A stretch of 64,000 nucleotides of DNA from contig OY986436.1 in the NCBI GenBank assembly GCA_963920525.1, positions 29,587,318 to 29,651,317 of the forward strand, given 5' to 3'. Position numbers and translations under genes: made by a program. This stretch comes from Dichetophora obliterata (taxonomy: Eukaryota > Arthropoda > Insecta > Diptera > Sciomyzidae). Below, one piece after another: positions 35,306-46,895 of this stretch. The notes under the pieces are model-generated. The model ran no database searches and was not told the origin of the DNA. It worked only from the letters and a program-made list of their open reading frames with translations. Position 1 is the first letter of the stretch, and each line of letters starts with the position of its first letter.

Positions 35306-37037
35306 TCTCACCTGTTACCTTGTCACCTTTTCTTCTGAACGTTCTTACCGCAAATTCCTTCAGCAGCTTTTTTCTGAGCTTCTTTCTTTATGTCTGTCCA
35401 GATTTCTTCACCAAGTCGATATTCCTTCTCTTCGCTTGGAAAAATGTCCGCATTTGTTTTAAAAAATTATGGCAAGCCTACTTATTCCTTACTCTGTATA
35501 AAATTTCTGAATTTCAATTGATCCATCCTGAATTTCAAATGAAATTTCTGATATTCAAATGATATAGTTTGATCAATTGATCAAACAATCTAGAAGAGTA
35601 TTTCTCTTAAAATTTCTTTAAAGGTCTGAGAATACATCATCTGTGCCGAATGCATATACAAAGTATCTTTTTTGCTTTTTATGTTGGCAAGTACCTACTT
35701 GCCTAGGTTAAAATATAAAGCCTAGATAAAAATTTCTCATCCGTAAACTTTTAAAACGTCAATATACCTATAATTTTCCTTCTCTGCTATAATTTGTTAA
35801 TCGATGTCTGTATTTTTGGAAATTTTTGGATGGTTGAAAATTCTGTGTCGATAAGCAATAAAAGCTTAAGTTGATTTAAGACAGAACTGAGTTATTGATA
35901 TAGTTGTATTACACGTATAAATCATTATGAACACACAAAATCTAGAACTTCTAGCATGACCTTAGCCATCATATAACTTATATGGCGATTGAAAACTTTG
36001 AAGCAAGATTTTTGGAAACTTTGAAATAAGACTTAAGCTGTTATTGCTTATCAACACAGAACTGTCTAACAGATGTTTTTTTGAACTTATAAAATAAGTG
36101 TTCAATTACAAGTATTTAATAATAATAGTTTAAATAATTATCATTTTATATATTAGTTCGCATCGACCTTTGGGTCATTAAAATTTTTTTAATTTTGTTG
36201 ATGTTGCTGTCTGTGTTCGCTTGTAACTATTTTTACTTTATTTTCCTCTTATTTTATTTTCTAGTCAATATTCTTACTTCTTACACTTCTTACTTTTGAT
36301 TTTATTTTTTACTTTTCCTTTTCAAAAATTTTCTTTGGCTGTACAACACATTCATCGCCGCCATTTTGAGTGCCATATCCTACTCTTTCTACCCCTTCCA
36401 CCACATCGTACCCGACAATCTACAATTTGACCGCCTCAAGTGTAATAATGTGAAAACAATCGTGTTTTTCTTTGAATTTTCCTCTATATTATTTTTCTCT
36501 CCCACTTTTGATTCATTTCTATATCGAACGTATATCTATTTTGATTCTTTGTTTTTGTTTTTCTGCTATGTTTTTTCACCCTCCTTGCAGGCTTTTTTCT
36601 CTTTGTTTTTTCGCTTCCGGTACATAAAGTAAGTGGGTCAATTTTTGTGTTTGTGTGAAAAAGTTTTCGATACCGCATTGATTGCCGTTGAATTGAATTG
36701 AATGGAATGGAATGAAATTGATTACGTTCAATCAGATACAGATTTAATTTTGTTTCGTGGTTTTATTTGTTGGATTGGAATCAGATTTATTTTATTTAGA
36801 TTTTTATTTTGTTGTTGTTGTTGGTTTAGTTCATTTTGTTTGTTTTTTTATGAGTGGTCGAATTAAAGTTTAGCCAGCAGATATTTATTAGATGCAATGT
36901 AAGCAATAAAGTAAAAACGGAAACTAAAACAAATGTGGCTTAATTATGTTGAGTGCAGAGCTTTTGGCAGACTGTTGCAAAAAATTTGACTGAGTTGCAA
37001 AAAATAAAAATTTTTTTCTGCCATATCTTACTTTTAA
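35306..37037. other. AT-rich, T-rich spacer
   Basis: No gene or element ends seen. T-rich frames such as 35254-35562 and 36366-36632 are phenylalanine-rich low-complexity artefacts. A GAATT/GGAAT pentamer microsatellite lies at about 36688-36715. Confidence 0.5.
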
Positions 37038-37040
37038 TAA

Positions 37041-39141
37041 CACAGTGACACAAAATCGAACTTTCGGAATGGGAATGGGTTGGGACCAACTGCAAATAAA
37101 AGTTGACATTATCCATAACAAAACCTGCAAGGGTTTTTTTTTAGTTCAGTGCGAGATTTTTTTTTACACGCATTTGAAGTTGGTGATCGAAAATTTAATA
37201 AAATAATTTTTATTTATTTTTAGTAACGTGGAAAGTTGTGGTATCTAACTGTTTTTGGGGTCGAGAAATTCATTTTTGATATTTATTTATACCTAAAACT
37301 CACGCTAGATGGCGCTGTCACACAAATGGTGCAATTTCTGGTAGATTTTCATAGAAAAAACGGTGTACTTCTTTTTTTTTAGGTTGAAAATCAATTTTTG
37401 ATGTTGGCATCATGGTAAAATAAATTTCTAATGATATTATGAAGTACCATTTTTTATTCTCAGTACGTTACTATTACAAAAATTCTATTTTTATGGGAAA
37501 AAATGCTTGGATCTCGTTGTTGATCCTCTTAATCATCATCACTATCACTGTCGATTTCCATGTTTGAATTAGCAAAAGAAGTAGTAGGTGGTGAATATCT
37601 GTATGTTTGTAGTTCTTGCTCTTCGTCAGTATCCTCTTCATCGGTTGTTCTCTTTAACCACCAGCATAAATCTCCTAACATAGAGTCTAGTCTCTTCCCT
37701 CTGTACCTAGTTTCCATGGTTAAAGCTACTTGGTGAAAAAGTTCACCTTGCTCATCAGATTCGGTGGAAAGTTGTTTTTCAAACCAATCCATATGATGAT
37801 GGAGAAAATGAACTTTTAGTGACATATTCACACCAAGTACCTCAAAGGCTTTCAAGAGACGTTTAACTCTTTCTGCACTATCTGCTTCTCGTTTCTTGAG
37901 GAACATACTTTTATGAGGAACATACTTCATACCCATTTCTGCCATAAGTTTTTCAATATCATTACAGTAAACGAATGTATTTTCTTCGTTGACAAAGAAA
38001 TATTGTTGAAATACTACTTGACGATTACGATAAGCCGTTATTCTAACACCAGGTTCTAGTAAATTGTTTTCTTTTAGTTTACGTGCAACATACTCTGAAT
38101 CACGCTTCGACATATTCACGCGTTTTAGAACTTCATCTAACCAGTTTTGTGATATTGGTATCATACGATTGTTAAGCTCAGAAGGCTCGTAAGTAGGATC
38201 GTCTCTAATTGTCTCTGCAACATTTGTAGATACTACGGAGGTTACATCTACACTTACTGGTTTTGGTATTGGAATAAACTCTGAATGTTGTTTACGTAAT
38301 TCTGCATGTTGTGTACCAACATATACCATGCCTGCTCTATTATATCTGTTTCTTCCTTTAATACTATTTAAACACATATAACACTGTGATTTAATGTGTA
38401 TACCTGAGAAATAAAATTAATATATTTGATAAAATACATGTTTTCTACAAGCAAAAATTTAAAAAAATTACCTGTATTGTACCATAACATTGGAACACCA
38501 AATTGCATTGACTTCCTTTTGTTTTGTGACCATTTAGTTAAAGAACCATTGCAAGTTCTGCACACTTTTTCAAGTACCCAATCCACATTCTCAATAACCT
38601 CTGCTCCAAAATACTCTAAATACAATTGTTTCATGCTCTCATACTTTGGCACCAAATTTTTTTGCCTATTATATTTTCCACAAATATAACAATAATATTT
38701 CAAATGCTGTAAACATTCATTCCGGCTTTGCGCCATCTTCAGTTGTTGTCTTAGTAGATTCTCTTACTACACAAACTGAAATAAAATGAATTTGTTACAA
38801 TATACAAATTTAAAATTTATATTTATTTATTGAAATAAAAAAATTTTACAAATTTTTTTTTGTCGACTGTTGACTGTCGAACCCAAGCGTCTATATTTGA
38901 TTAACCAAAAGTACTATACATACAGCAATTCTGTTGGATAGAAGCTAAGTTGAGATTGGCTGTTTTTAAAGATGGCCGTTCAGAGTTGAGTAATGCCAGA
39001 TTATTTACTCTTTGATCAAATGCGTGTAAAAAAAAATCTCGCACTGAACTAAAAAAAACCCTTGGAGGTTTTGTTATGGATAATGCAAACTTTCATTTGC
39101 AGTTGGTCTCATCCCATTCCCATTTCGGTTGTTGCACAGTG
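37041..39141 (-). mobile_element. 2101-bp DNA transposon with long inverted repeats, CAC(A/T)GTG ends and TAA duplication
   Basis: TAA at 37038-37040 and 39142-39144 flank the element. Left arm 37041-37177 and right arm 39016-39141 are inverted copies: both contain GAATGGGAATGGG, GACCAACTGCAAAT, ATTATCCATAACAAAACCT, AGTTCAGTGCGAGATTTTTT and ACACGCATTTGA. The outer bases are CACAGTGACACAA and CACTGTGCAACAA. Three-base TAA duplications and CAC(T/A)G ends are found in the CACTA/Chapaev (CMC) assemblage, so that is my tentative placement. One two-exon minus-strand gene lies inside. Confidence 0.85.
37529..38736 (-). CDS. Two-exon, 379-residue transposon-encoded protein, probably an internally deleted transposase
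   Basis: Exon 1 is 38736-38472 and exon 2 is 38403-37529, with a 68-bp intron (GTAATTTTTT ... TTTCTCAG). Splicing joins the frame as YNT-GIHIKSQCYMC. Zinc-binding-type pairs are C16/C19 (CYIC), C59/C62 (CRTC) and C96/C99 (CYMC); the last pair appears only after splicing. A middle segment around residues 175-240 has WLDEVLKRVNMSKRDSEYVA and KENNLLEPGVRITAYRN. The C-terminal part (283-340) has SLKVHFLHHHMDWF, ESDEQGE and FHQVALTMETRYRGKRLDSM, then an acidic tail ending DSDSDDD. I recognise these blocks from unnamed repeated proteins of arthropods and other animals, where, from memory, a long stretch sits between the middle and C-terminal blocks. That stretch seems absent near residue 257. The gene has no stops, so it is young or maintained. 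Activity is unproven. Confidence 0.75.
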
Positions 39142-39144
39142 TAA

Positions 39145-40055
39145 TTATCTTTGTAGTCAGCAAAGACTGCAATTTTTGCCATCTCAAAAGCTAAAACATA
39201 TACAAATTTTCGCTATGTTGTTGTAAGCTCCTTCAAAATATTTCTTTATGCAATTAAAAAAATATAAATCATTGGCTTTTTTTTTGCTTCAAAAACACTA
39301 TCTGAATACCTTAAAGCTCGTGCAGTTTTGAAGTCTTAACAATTTTCACACAGCTTTGCATAAAAGCTTTTAAATCTGTCTTAAAACATAGCTTCTATAG
39401 CTTAAGTCTTTTAATTCATGTTCAACATGTTCTTCTTTTAATTGAATGAAGCTTCATAAAATCTCAAAAATTTATTAAATAATTCAATGTTGCTCTTGCA
39501 GCTCCTCAGCTTCAACGTCTTGCTTGGCACTCTTAACCCGACACCATGTTTTTACAGTGCTTATTATTCTGCTTCTTCTTTTTCTGCTTCTTAGTTTTTC
39601 TGCAACTTCATGTTCTTTCAGTATTTCATGCTCTTCAAGGATATGCCTTGGAATACCTTTTTGCTAGCAAGCAAAACATTCGTTATTAATTTCATTTATT
39701 AAAAAGCACACCGTAGGATATTTTCATTAAATTTCAATGTGTGTGTATATGTAGTTGTGTGTCACTCACACTTACACATGTATTTTACTCATTTGAGAAC
39801 TTCACCACCATACACACACATAAGAACACATAGAAATTAAGCACATCAAAAACATTCTTGCTACCAGCAATGAATGAGAGCTTTTCTTTTGCTTGTTAGA
39901 AGCAGTAAGCAAGGTAAAAGGAAAACTTGCATGATTTTCGTGCGTATGTGTGTGTTTGTGTGTGTGTCTCAAGCCAACATACAATTTTAGAAAAAACTTC
40001 TCTTACTCTATGTTTTAAAATATTTGCAAAAATTAGGTGTGCGTTGTGTGTGCAT
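39145..40055. other. Simple-sequence-rich spacer
   Basis: CTT/TTC-rich tracts near 39540-39620 and GT/AC microsatellite-like tracts at 39738-39760 and 39945-39970. No gene seen; frames are low complexity. Confidence 0.5.
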
Positions 40056-40620
40056 GTGTCAGGTCCGTAGCCAAGGGGGATTTTGGGGTTGAAACCCGCC
40101 TCTGGATCTGGTTAGGTAAGGTTAGTTTAAAGTGGCTGCCTCAATTGAGGCCAGTTACCACAGTTACCAGGCCAGTTAGGCCCATTGTGGTACCACGGAG
40201 TTCAATTCCTTTCTCTATTTAAACCAATTTGAGCTGTTCACAAAGCTTAGAATTCGGTATGCTGACGATTCCAAAAGTTCGTCAAGGTCCTTGAAAAACT
40301 AGTGGTGTAAGTGAAGAAATTGTTTTTGAGCCAGCGCTGGACAAGTGCAGAGGAAATGTACTGTAGATTACCATCTGCTGTTAGCTTTATTACAGTATAG
40401 CTAATGTTTAAGGAGTTTGCATGTGTTAAGGGAAATACCAAGGCTTGCCTTATCTGAATATAATTGTTTGGTACTCTGAGCACAGGCACAACGAGTTTAT
40501 CTGCCTTGCAGTTGCTTAGAAAATCTTTATGTCCGGAAATTCAGCATAGAAAGATCCTGAGCTGCTTTGCATTCTCATTTAGAGATTTGAGACAGTTGAT
40601 CTCTAGGATCTGAGGTTAAT
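40056..40620. repeat. Dispersed dipteran repeat fragment
   Basis: Contains GTGGCTGCCTCAATTGAGGC, AGGCCCATTGTGGTACCAC and GGTTAGGTAAGGTTAG. I associate this signature with a repeat widespread in flies, probably from a retroelement. A short duplication (GGCCAGTTACCA / AGGCCAGTTAGGC) lies at 40149-40180. An adjacent CCGTAGCCAAGGGGG motif near 40063 resembles common transposon ends. Assignment is from memory and uncertain. Confidence 0.4.
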
Positions 40621-41319
40621 AAAAAAACAATTCAAATAAGACTATTAACAAAATTTAATTCAATATAAAAAAACACATCTCAACAACATCTTAAAAATAT
40701 TTAAAAAAAATATATATAATGTGTCCAAACATACATTTTTTAATAACTTTTTCGTCATTAAATATAATTCAAAATTTAAAAAATTTGCTGAGCAATAGAA
40801 CTATTTTTCTAAATATTAAGAATATAAGCTGAATTTCTATAAGAAATGCATTTATATCAAATTATTCAGAAAGAAGGTTTAGAAAAAATAAAAATTCTGT
40901 TGGCTATAAAAACAAAAAAGTAAACAATTTTACACGAGACTTAAAAAATTTTAGACAAATTTTCAAATAAAGACCAAAAAATGATTCCATTTATGTACTG
41001 TAACCATTATTTGAAATAAAAAAATTAATACTATTACTGAGAAAAATAGAAAAAAATATCCTTAGTTTAATAAATTATAATTAATAATGTATTAAATATG
41101 TTCTGTTTAAAAGAAATTTGACAAAACTAAACACGAAATAATAATTACAATAAAATTAAGCAAAAAACATGAGTTTTCCAAAAATTATATAAGTTCATTG
41201 GACAGAAAATTAAAGTCAAGAAACATGAGATATTTTTAAATATAGTTAAAATCTGGGCTCGGATTTTGATCACCTAAAAAACTGCAAAAAATTATCTAAA
41301 AAAAATACCAAAATGACCT
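40621..41319. other. AT-rich spacer upstream of LINE-1
   Basis: Very A-rich with recurrent AAAATTA/CTAAAAA motifs. Similar sequence (CCTAAAAACTGCAGAAAATT) resumes after the LINE at 44829, so the LINE interrupted a locally repetitive AT-rich tract. Confidence 0.5.
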
Positions 41320-41337
41320 ATTAATAATAGCTCTCTG

Positions 41338-41670
41338 GTGATTGTGAAATTTTACACACCATATGATAGGAACCGAGTGTTAAATGCTTTTGGTAATTAC
41401 CGTCGGCAGAATAAAAAAGCAGTGAATCTTAGAGGCGCAGGTATTGAGTCCGACAACAATATATATCTGCATGAAAGCATATCAGCCGATGCTCGGAAAA
41501 TTCTTCAAGCTGCGATTTGTTGTAAACGCAATAAAAGTATTTTTAATGTGTTTACCCTGCGTGGAGAAGTTTTCATCAGAATGCATAAAAGCGCAGAGCA
41601 GATATGCGTCAACTCAATTGAAGAGCTGCATAATATTATATATTCGACTGCTGCCACTCATGAGGAATAA
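41338..41670 (+). pseudogene. LINE-1 ORF1 C-terminal fragment
   Basis: The 110-codon frame includes VKFYTPYDRNRVLNAF, NNIYLHESISADARKILQAA and EVFIRMHKSAEQICVNSIEE. This matches the C-terminal domain of LINE ORF1 proteins, which bind the element RNA. Upstream coding is missing through 5' truncation. It ends at a stop 160 bp before ORF2. Confidence 0.7.
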
Positions 41671-41829
41671 GTCATTTCATGTTTTATTTTTATTCATTGT
41701 ATTTTTTAACTTTCTTACTGATGTTTTTATTTATTTTTTCTACAATTGTTTCATACCTTATTTTTTCTTCCCTTTTTCTATATATTTTTGTAACTTCTTT
41801 TATGCTTATAGATATGTATTTTCTTTTAA

Positions 41830-44618
41830 TTGTCCATAACTAATAGAAATATCCACAAGACACTGATTGGCGTTCTATGCAAGCAAACACCTGGTTTCAA
41901 CGTTGTACATCTTAACGCGAGAAGCCTTAATGACGTTAAACTTGATTGTTTGCGTCATTGTTTTGAAAATTCTTCCATCGATGTCATTTGTACCTCTGAA
42001 ACCTGGTTTCATGTGGATATAAATGACAATTGTCTAAATATTAAAAATTATAAGCTGGTTCGAAATGATAGAACAAATAAAAAAGGCGGAGGTGTTGCAA
42101 TATATTATAAAAATAATTTAAATGTTAAAGTGTTGGGAATGTCAAGTGGTGTTGGTGCAGAATTTCTAAATATTGAGATCTACAGTAATTGTGTTAAAGT
42201 TTTTCTGTCATGTGTATATAATCCGTATCGTAATTGTTGTTTAGATGAATTGTTTTCCTCTGTGTCAAATTGTGTAATTGACTACGACCATATTGTTTTG
42301 TGTGGTGATTTTAATATTAATATGTTAACTAATGATACTCATGTTAGGCAATTTGTTGATAGACTCAATGAAGTTGGCTTGCTAACTGTAAATACTAGCA
42401 TCCCGACTCGCTTTGCGAATAATGCCCCTCCGAGTCTCTTAGATATTTTTGTTGTCTCAGATGTATCTTCTGTATTGTTGTTCGACCAAATATCTTTTAT
42501 ATCTGACCACGATCTTCTCTTCTGTTCGTTAAATGTAAATTTTTCATCAGTTGTCACTGAAAAAACCATCACTTTTAGGGACTATAAATCCGTTGATTAT
42601 AATTCGTTGTTTAATGACCTATCTGCTAAAAATTGGTCTCAATGCTAGTTTCTTAGTACAGTAAATGAGAAGGTAAATTTTTTCATTAATGAAATACAAG
42701 CACTATTTGATTATCATGTCCCATTAGTAACTCGTCGCGTCTCTAACAAAAGTTGTCCTTGGTTTTCAAGAAATGTAATGCTAGCCCTTAAGACTCGTAA
42801 CAAAATGTACAATCGCTTTAAAAGAAATTCCACAGCATTAAACTGGGATAATTACAAGAGAGCAAGAAATGAAGCTAACCTGGCTGTAAAATTAGCAAAA
42901 CGTGCTTTTTTCATTAACAAGTTAAACTCTACACAGCCTTCTAAAAAACTCTGGAATGCAATGTTAAATCTGACGATTGTCACATTGATCCTAATATCTT
43001 AAATGATTATTTTATTGCTTCCTCTGCGTCCACTGTTACTCTGTTGCCTAGTATATCAAGATCTTTAAGTCCTGTAAATCTAAATCTATTTAGTTTGGAG
43101 TTTGCTGCTGTAGGTGAGAGTGATGTTGCTAGTTGCGTTAATAGAATAAAGTCGAATGCCTTGGGTGAAGATGGAATATCCATTAAATTCATTAAAATTA
43201 TCTTACCTCATATATTAAGCTCATTAACCCACATTATAAATCACTGTTTCACAAGCTCCTGCTTTCCTGATGTTTGGAAAGCAGCAAAAATTGTTCCCAT
43301 AGCTAAAAAATCCAACGCTCATGAACCATCTGATTTTCGTCCTGTAAGTCTACTTTCACCTCTATCAAAAGTAGTTGAGTCTCTCATGGCTGCACAAATC
43401 TCGGAGCACATAAAAAAATATGACTTTATGACTCCACTTCAGTCTGGTTTTAGACCAGGCCACAGCTGCGCTACAGCTATGCTAAAAATTCTCGATGACA
43501 TTAGAATTACATATGATTTGGGTCACATTAATCTTCTTTGCCTGCTAGATTTTTCTAAGGCTTTTGACTCTGTTGACCATTCTATATTGTGCCAAAAACT
43601 TAAAGATAATTTTAAGTTTTCCAGCATGGCAGTCCGTCTGTTATATAGTTACTTAGTTGGAAGAACTCAAAGAGTGAGGGTGGGTAATAGTCTGTCCGCT
43701 TTTCGTAATTTAAATTGTGGGGTTCCTCAAGGCTCTGTACTTGGTCCGCTTTTATTCTCTATGTTTATTAATGATATTTTTAGCAAATGCAGGCATGTTA
43801 CAATGCATGCATATGCTGATGATCTGCAACTGTACTTGTCTAGACCTCTTAACCTTGTTGATGACTTATGTATTAAAATGAATGATGACTTAAATAAAAT
43901 TTCAGAATGGGCTCAAACTAATAAGCTCAAGCTCAACCCCCTGAAATCATATGTCTTACCGATTTTTAAATCTAAGGTCTCGTTCGATAATATACCTGCC
44001 ATTTATCTAAATAGTGTTCAACTAAATTTTGTTGACAAGATAAAAAATCTTGGTTACCACATTGACTCTTCACTCTCTTGCGAAAACCATATCAATACTG
44101 TTGTATGTTAGGTTTACTATGTGTTGCGGAACTTGAGGTGGACTGCGTCATTTGTTCCTCTTGAAACTAGAAAGAAGTTAGTCCAACATCTCATAGTGCC
44201 AATCATCTCCTACTCAGATGTCGTGTACAGTAAACTTGATTCCAGGTCCAGGATGAAGCTGGAGCTGGCATTTAATAATGCTGTGAGGTACGTTTATGGC
44301 CTTAGAAAATTTCATCACATCAGTCACTTGAGCAATAAAATTCTGGGCTGTAATATTTTGAGTTATTTAAATGCTAGAAACTGTATTTTTTTACACAATT
44401 TAATATATTCACAAACACCTAATTACTTATTTGTAAAACTCCAATTCTGCAGATCTAATAGAAATTTCAACCTTAAAATACCAGTTTATAATTATTTGAA
44501 TTCCAATAGATTATTTTTTGTGAACAACATCAGATTGTGGAATACGTTGCCTTATGGAATCAAAATAATTCGAAATAAACATATCTTTAAGCATGAAATT
44601 CTCAAATTCTTTTCTTAA
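41830..44618 (+). pseudogene. LINE-1 ORF2: endonuclease and reverse transcriptase, lightly damaged
   Basis: The APE-type endonuclease spans 41830-42560 (HLNARSLNDVKLDCL, ICTSETWFHVD, GGGVAIYYKNN, LCGDFNINML, FISDHDLLF). The reverse transcriptase follows (SDFRPVSLLSPLSKVVESLM, SGFRPGHSCATAMLKILDDI, LLDFSKAFDSVDHS, GVPQGSVLGPLLFSMFINDI). The catalytic YADD is at 43812-43823. A C-terminal domain ends at 44618. Damage consists of an in-frame TAG at 42646, one frameshift near 42965-43015 and an in-frame TAG at 44109. Otherwise the frame is intact, so decay is recent. The product would nick DNA and copy RNA by target-primed reverse transcription. Confidence 0.93.
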
Positions 44619-44828
44619 ATCTCTTGTGTATCACTTTTAATCTAAATAAAATATAATTAGCAGCTAAGTCTACATTTTATTCATTTATAATACATTGTTA
44701 AGTTAGCTTTAATTTTCATTCATGGCATTAAATTCTGTTGTTATCATGTCATACTTAGTGCATTTATAAGACTCTGTCTTACATGTCAACATTGTTCCTT
44801 TAAATAAATAAAAAATAAATAAAAAAAA

Positions 44829-46312
44829 GACCTAAAAACTGCAGAAAATTACCTTAAAACTGACAAAAATGACTTCAAATCCAAACAAATACATAAAAAA
44901 TAAACATAAAATAAGGCTTTAAAAGAAAACATTACTAAACTGAAAATTTAATTTATATAATATAGTGTTATAGTACCCTTTTTAAATTATTAAAATTGAA
45001 AGAACGTCGATTGTCTGGCAAAATGTTTTTTAAAAAAAACAACTTATTTCTTCTTCTGCACTGACGATTGGATAAAATTAAAAAGACTAAATGTCATCGG
45101 ATGTTAGTTCCTCTTCTAATTTCATAGCATTTAATTTTTTACCCCTAATAGACCATAAAAATAGAGTTAATAAAAACTAGCATTTCCTGAGTTTTTATCT
45201 ACCACTTGTTTAATCTTTCTGCATATCCTTTCGTCAGTTTTACCACGCGCAGAGCTTTTTTCATCGTGGTCTATTAACAAAGCTACTCCTTTTTTGAGAG
45301 GTAATGTTTTTGATTGAAGGGACTCTATTGTTAAAGGAATATGTTAAAAAATGAGTATTTTTACATTTATTAGTTAGGGAAAAAACGCTTTTGAAATAAC
45401 ACTAAAATAACCTTGGAAAACCGAAAAATGCTCTTAAAATTAAAATCGTCCAAATTTGGTACTAAAACAGCTTTTAAATCGCTAAAAATTACCAAAAAAT
45501 TCCCTTGATCTAGTAAAAATTAACTGAAAACTCCAACCGATAAAATGTGACCTAAAAACTTTTCCTATTTGGAATTTAGGAAACATAAATAGACATTCTA
45601 AGTAACTAGGAAATGTTTTAAAAGCAGCAGAAAAAAGATGACATGTCATCGAAATCCTAGCCCTGGTTATAAGAAACAAAAAAATCAATTAATAATTATA
45701 TGTGGTAAGCACTTTATGACAATACTAAACAAAAAACCAAAGCCACCTTAAAAACTAATTATATAAGTATATATTATATAAGTATGTAAGAATTATGTAA
45801 GTATTATATAAGATACCTATATAATACTAATACTTATACTTATATCAAAAAAAAAATCCCCTTTACTTGGTTTAAATATAAAATTGCTACAAAGAAAATT
45901 TTTGTAATAAAAATCCTGAAGTCCCTCCCATGAAAAATCTTGACTACGTGCCTGGTGTGTGCTTGTGTGTAAGAAACCAAAGCAAAGCTCAAAGTACCAC
46001 CGACATTAAAATGGAAATCTTTGTAAAAATATCAACATTTCCTCAAGCTTCAATCGTGTGCGACTGTTTTCTATTTCTTCCTATTTTGTATTTCGTAAGG
46101 AAAACAAACTTGTTTTATGTGCATTTAAGGTAGTTGTGCGTATTATAAGATGTTTATTTTAAATATTTGTTAGTATTTTAGGGTAAATTTATTTCGTAAG
46201 AGTTTAAAATTTATTTAAATGTTTGCGTATAAACGTTTTATGTATGGTTGATGGATCAGAATTTGTATGAGTTGTTGATTTGAAATACATAGAGTGAAAG
46301 CATCTATTATGG
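44829..46312. other. AT-rich spacer
   Basis: Continues the A-rich tract found before LINE-1. At 45755-45850 a run of TATAAGTA/TACTTATA words forms an imperfect palindromic microsatellite. No credible gene. Confidence 0.5.
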
Positions 46313-46314
46313 TA

Positions 46315-46893
46315 CTACCCCAACAACACTCAGTTCGTACGCCTGAATATTTTTTAATATAAACATTTTCAACTTTTATTTATATTCAGATATCACTGTT
46401 TTTGATAAAACAAGGTTTGTTGTATTCTTAAAGCTTGAAATTTTATTCCTAAGACCGCGTTTGTAATATTTCTGCATAACTGAGATATTTTGCTGAAAAT
46501 CATTTTGTGTATAAACATATGGAAAAAGCTCAATGTTTATAGTGCAAGCTAACTACGAGCATAAGCTACTTTTTAAATGGTTTTCAGCGCTTTTATCGCT
46601 GACTCACTTGCTCACACAAGCAGAATGCGCGCACTATAAATACTAATAACCTACTTTGAGAAGCGTTGAATAAGCGTTCATTATGATCAAAAAAATCTCG
46701 ACAAAGCTGCTTTATGAATCTGCTTCAGCCAAAGCGTCCACTATGCATGCAGCCTAAGAAATGACATTTCAAGCTTTAAAAATACATCAAACTTTGCTGT
46801 ATCAACAACATTGATTTCTTAATTTAAATAAAAGTTGAAATTGTTTATATTCAAAATATTCAATATTTGTACTACTGAATGTTGTTGGGGTTG
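46315..46893. repeat. 579-bp MITE with ~65-bp inverted repeats and TA duplication
   Basis: TA at 46313-46314 and 46894-46895 flank ends CTACCCCAACAACACTCAGT and, read inward from the right, CAACCCCAACAACATTCAGT. The similarity continues to CAACTTTTATTTA, about 65 bp. The TA duplication fits a Tc1/mariner-related origin. The interior has no coding. Confidence 0.85.
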
Positions 46894-46895
46894 TA

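Larger units (their letters stand above)
41320..44828 (+). mobile_element. LINE-1: 5'-truncated non-LTR retrotransposon (Jockey/CR1 group)
   Basis: The element carries the end of ORF1, a complete but interrupted ORF2 (endonuclease plus reverse transcriptase) and a 3' UTR. It ends in a short AAATAAAT-rich tail (44805-44828). The 5' boundary, set where coding resemblance begins, is approximate, and no clear target duplication was found. Within this window LINE-2 (minus strand, 57.4-59.8 kb) is its closest relative. Confidence 0.85.

Noticed and set aside
41444..41839. 131-codon frame overlapping LINE-1 ORF1
   Set aside because: Out-of-frame shadow of ORF1 followed by T-rich sequence.
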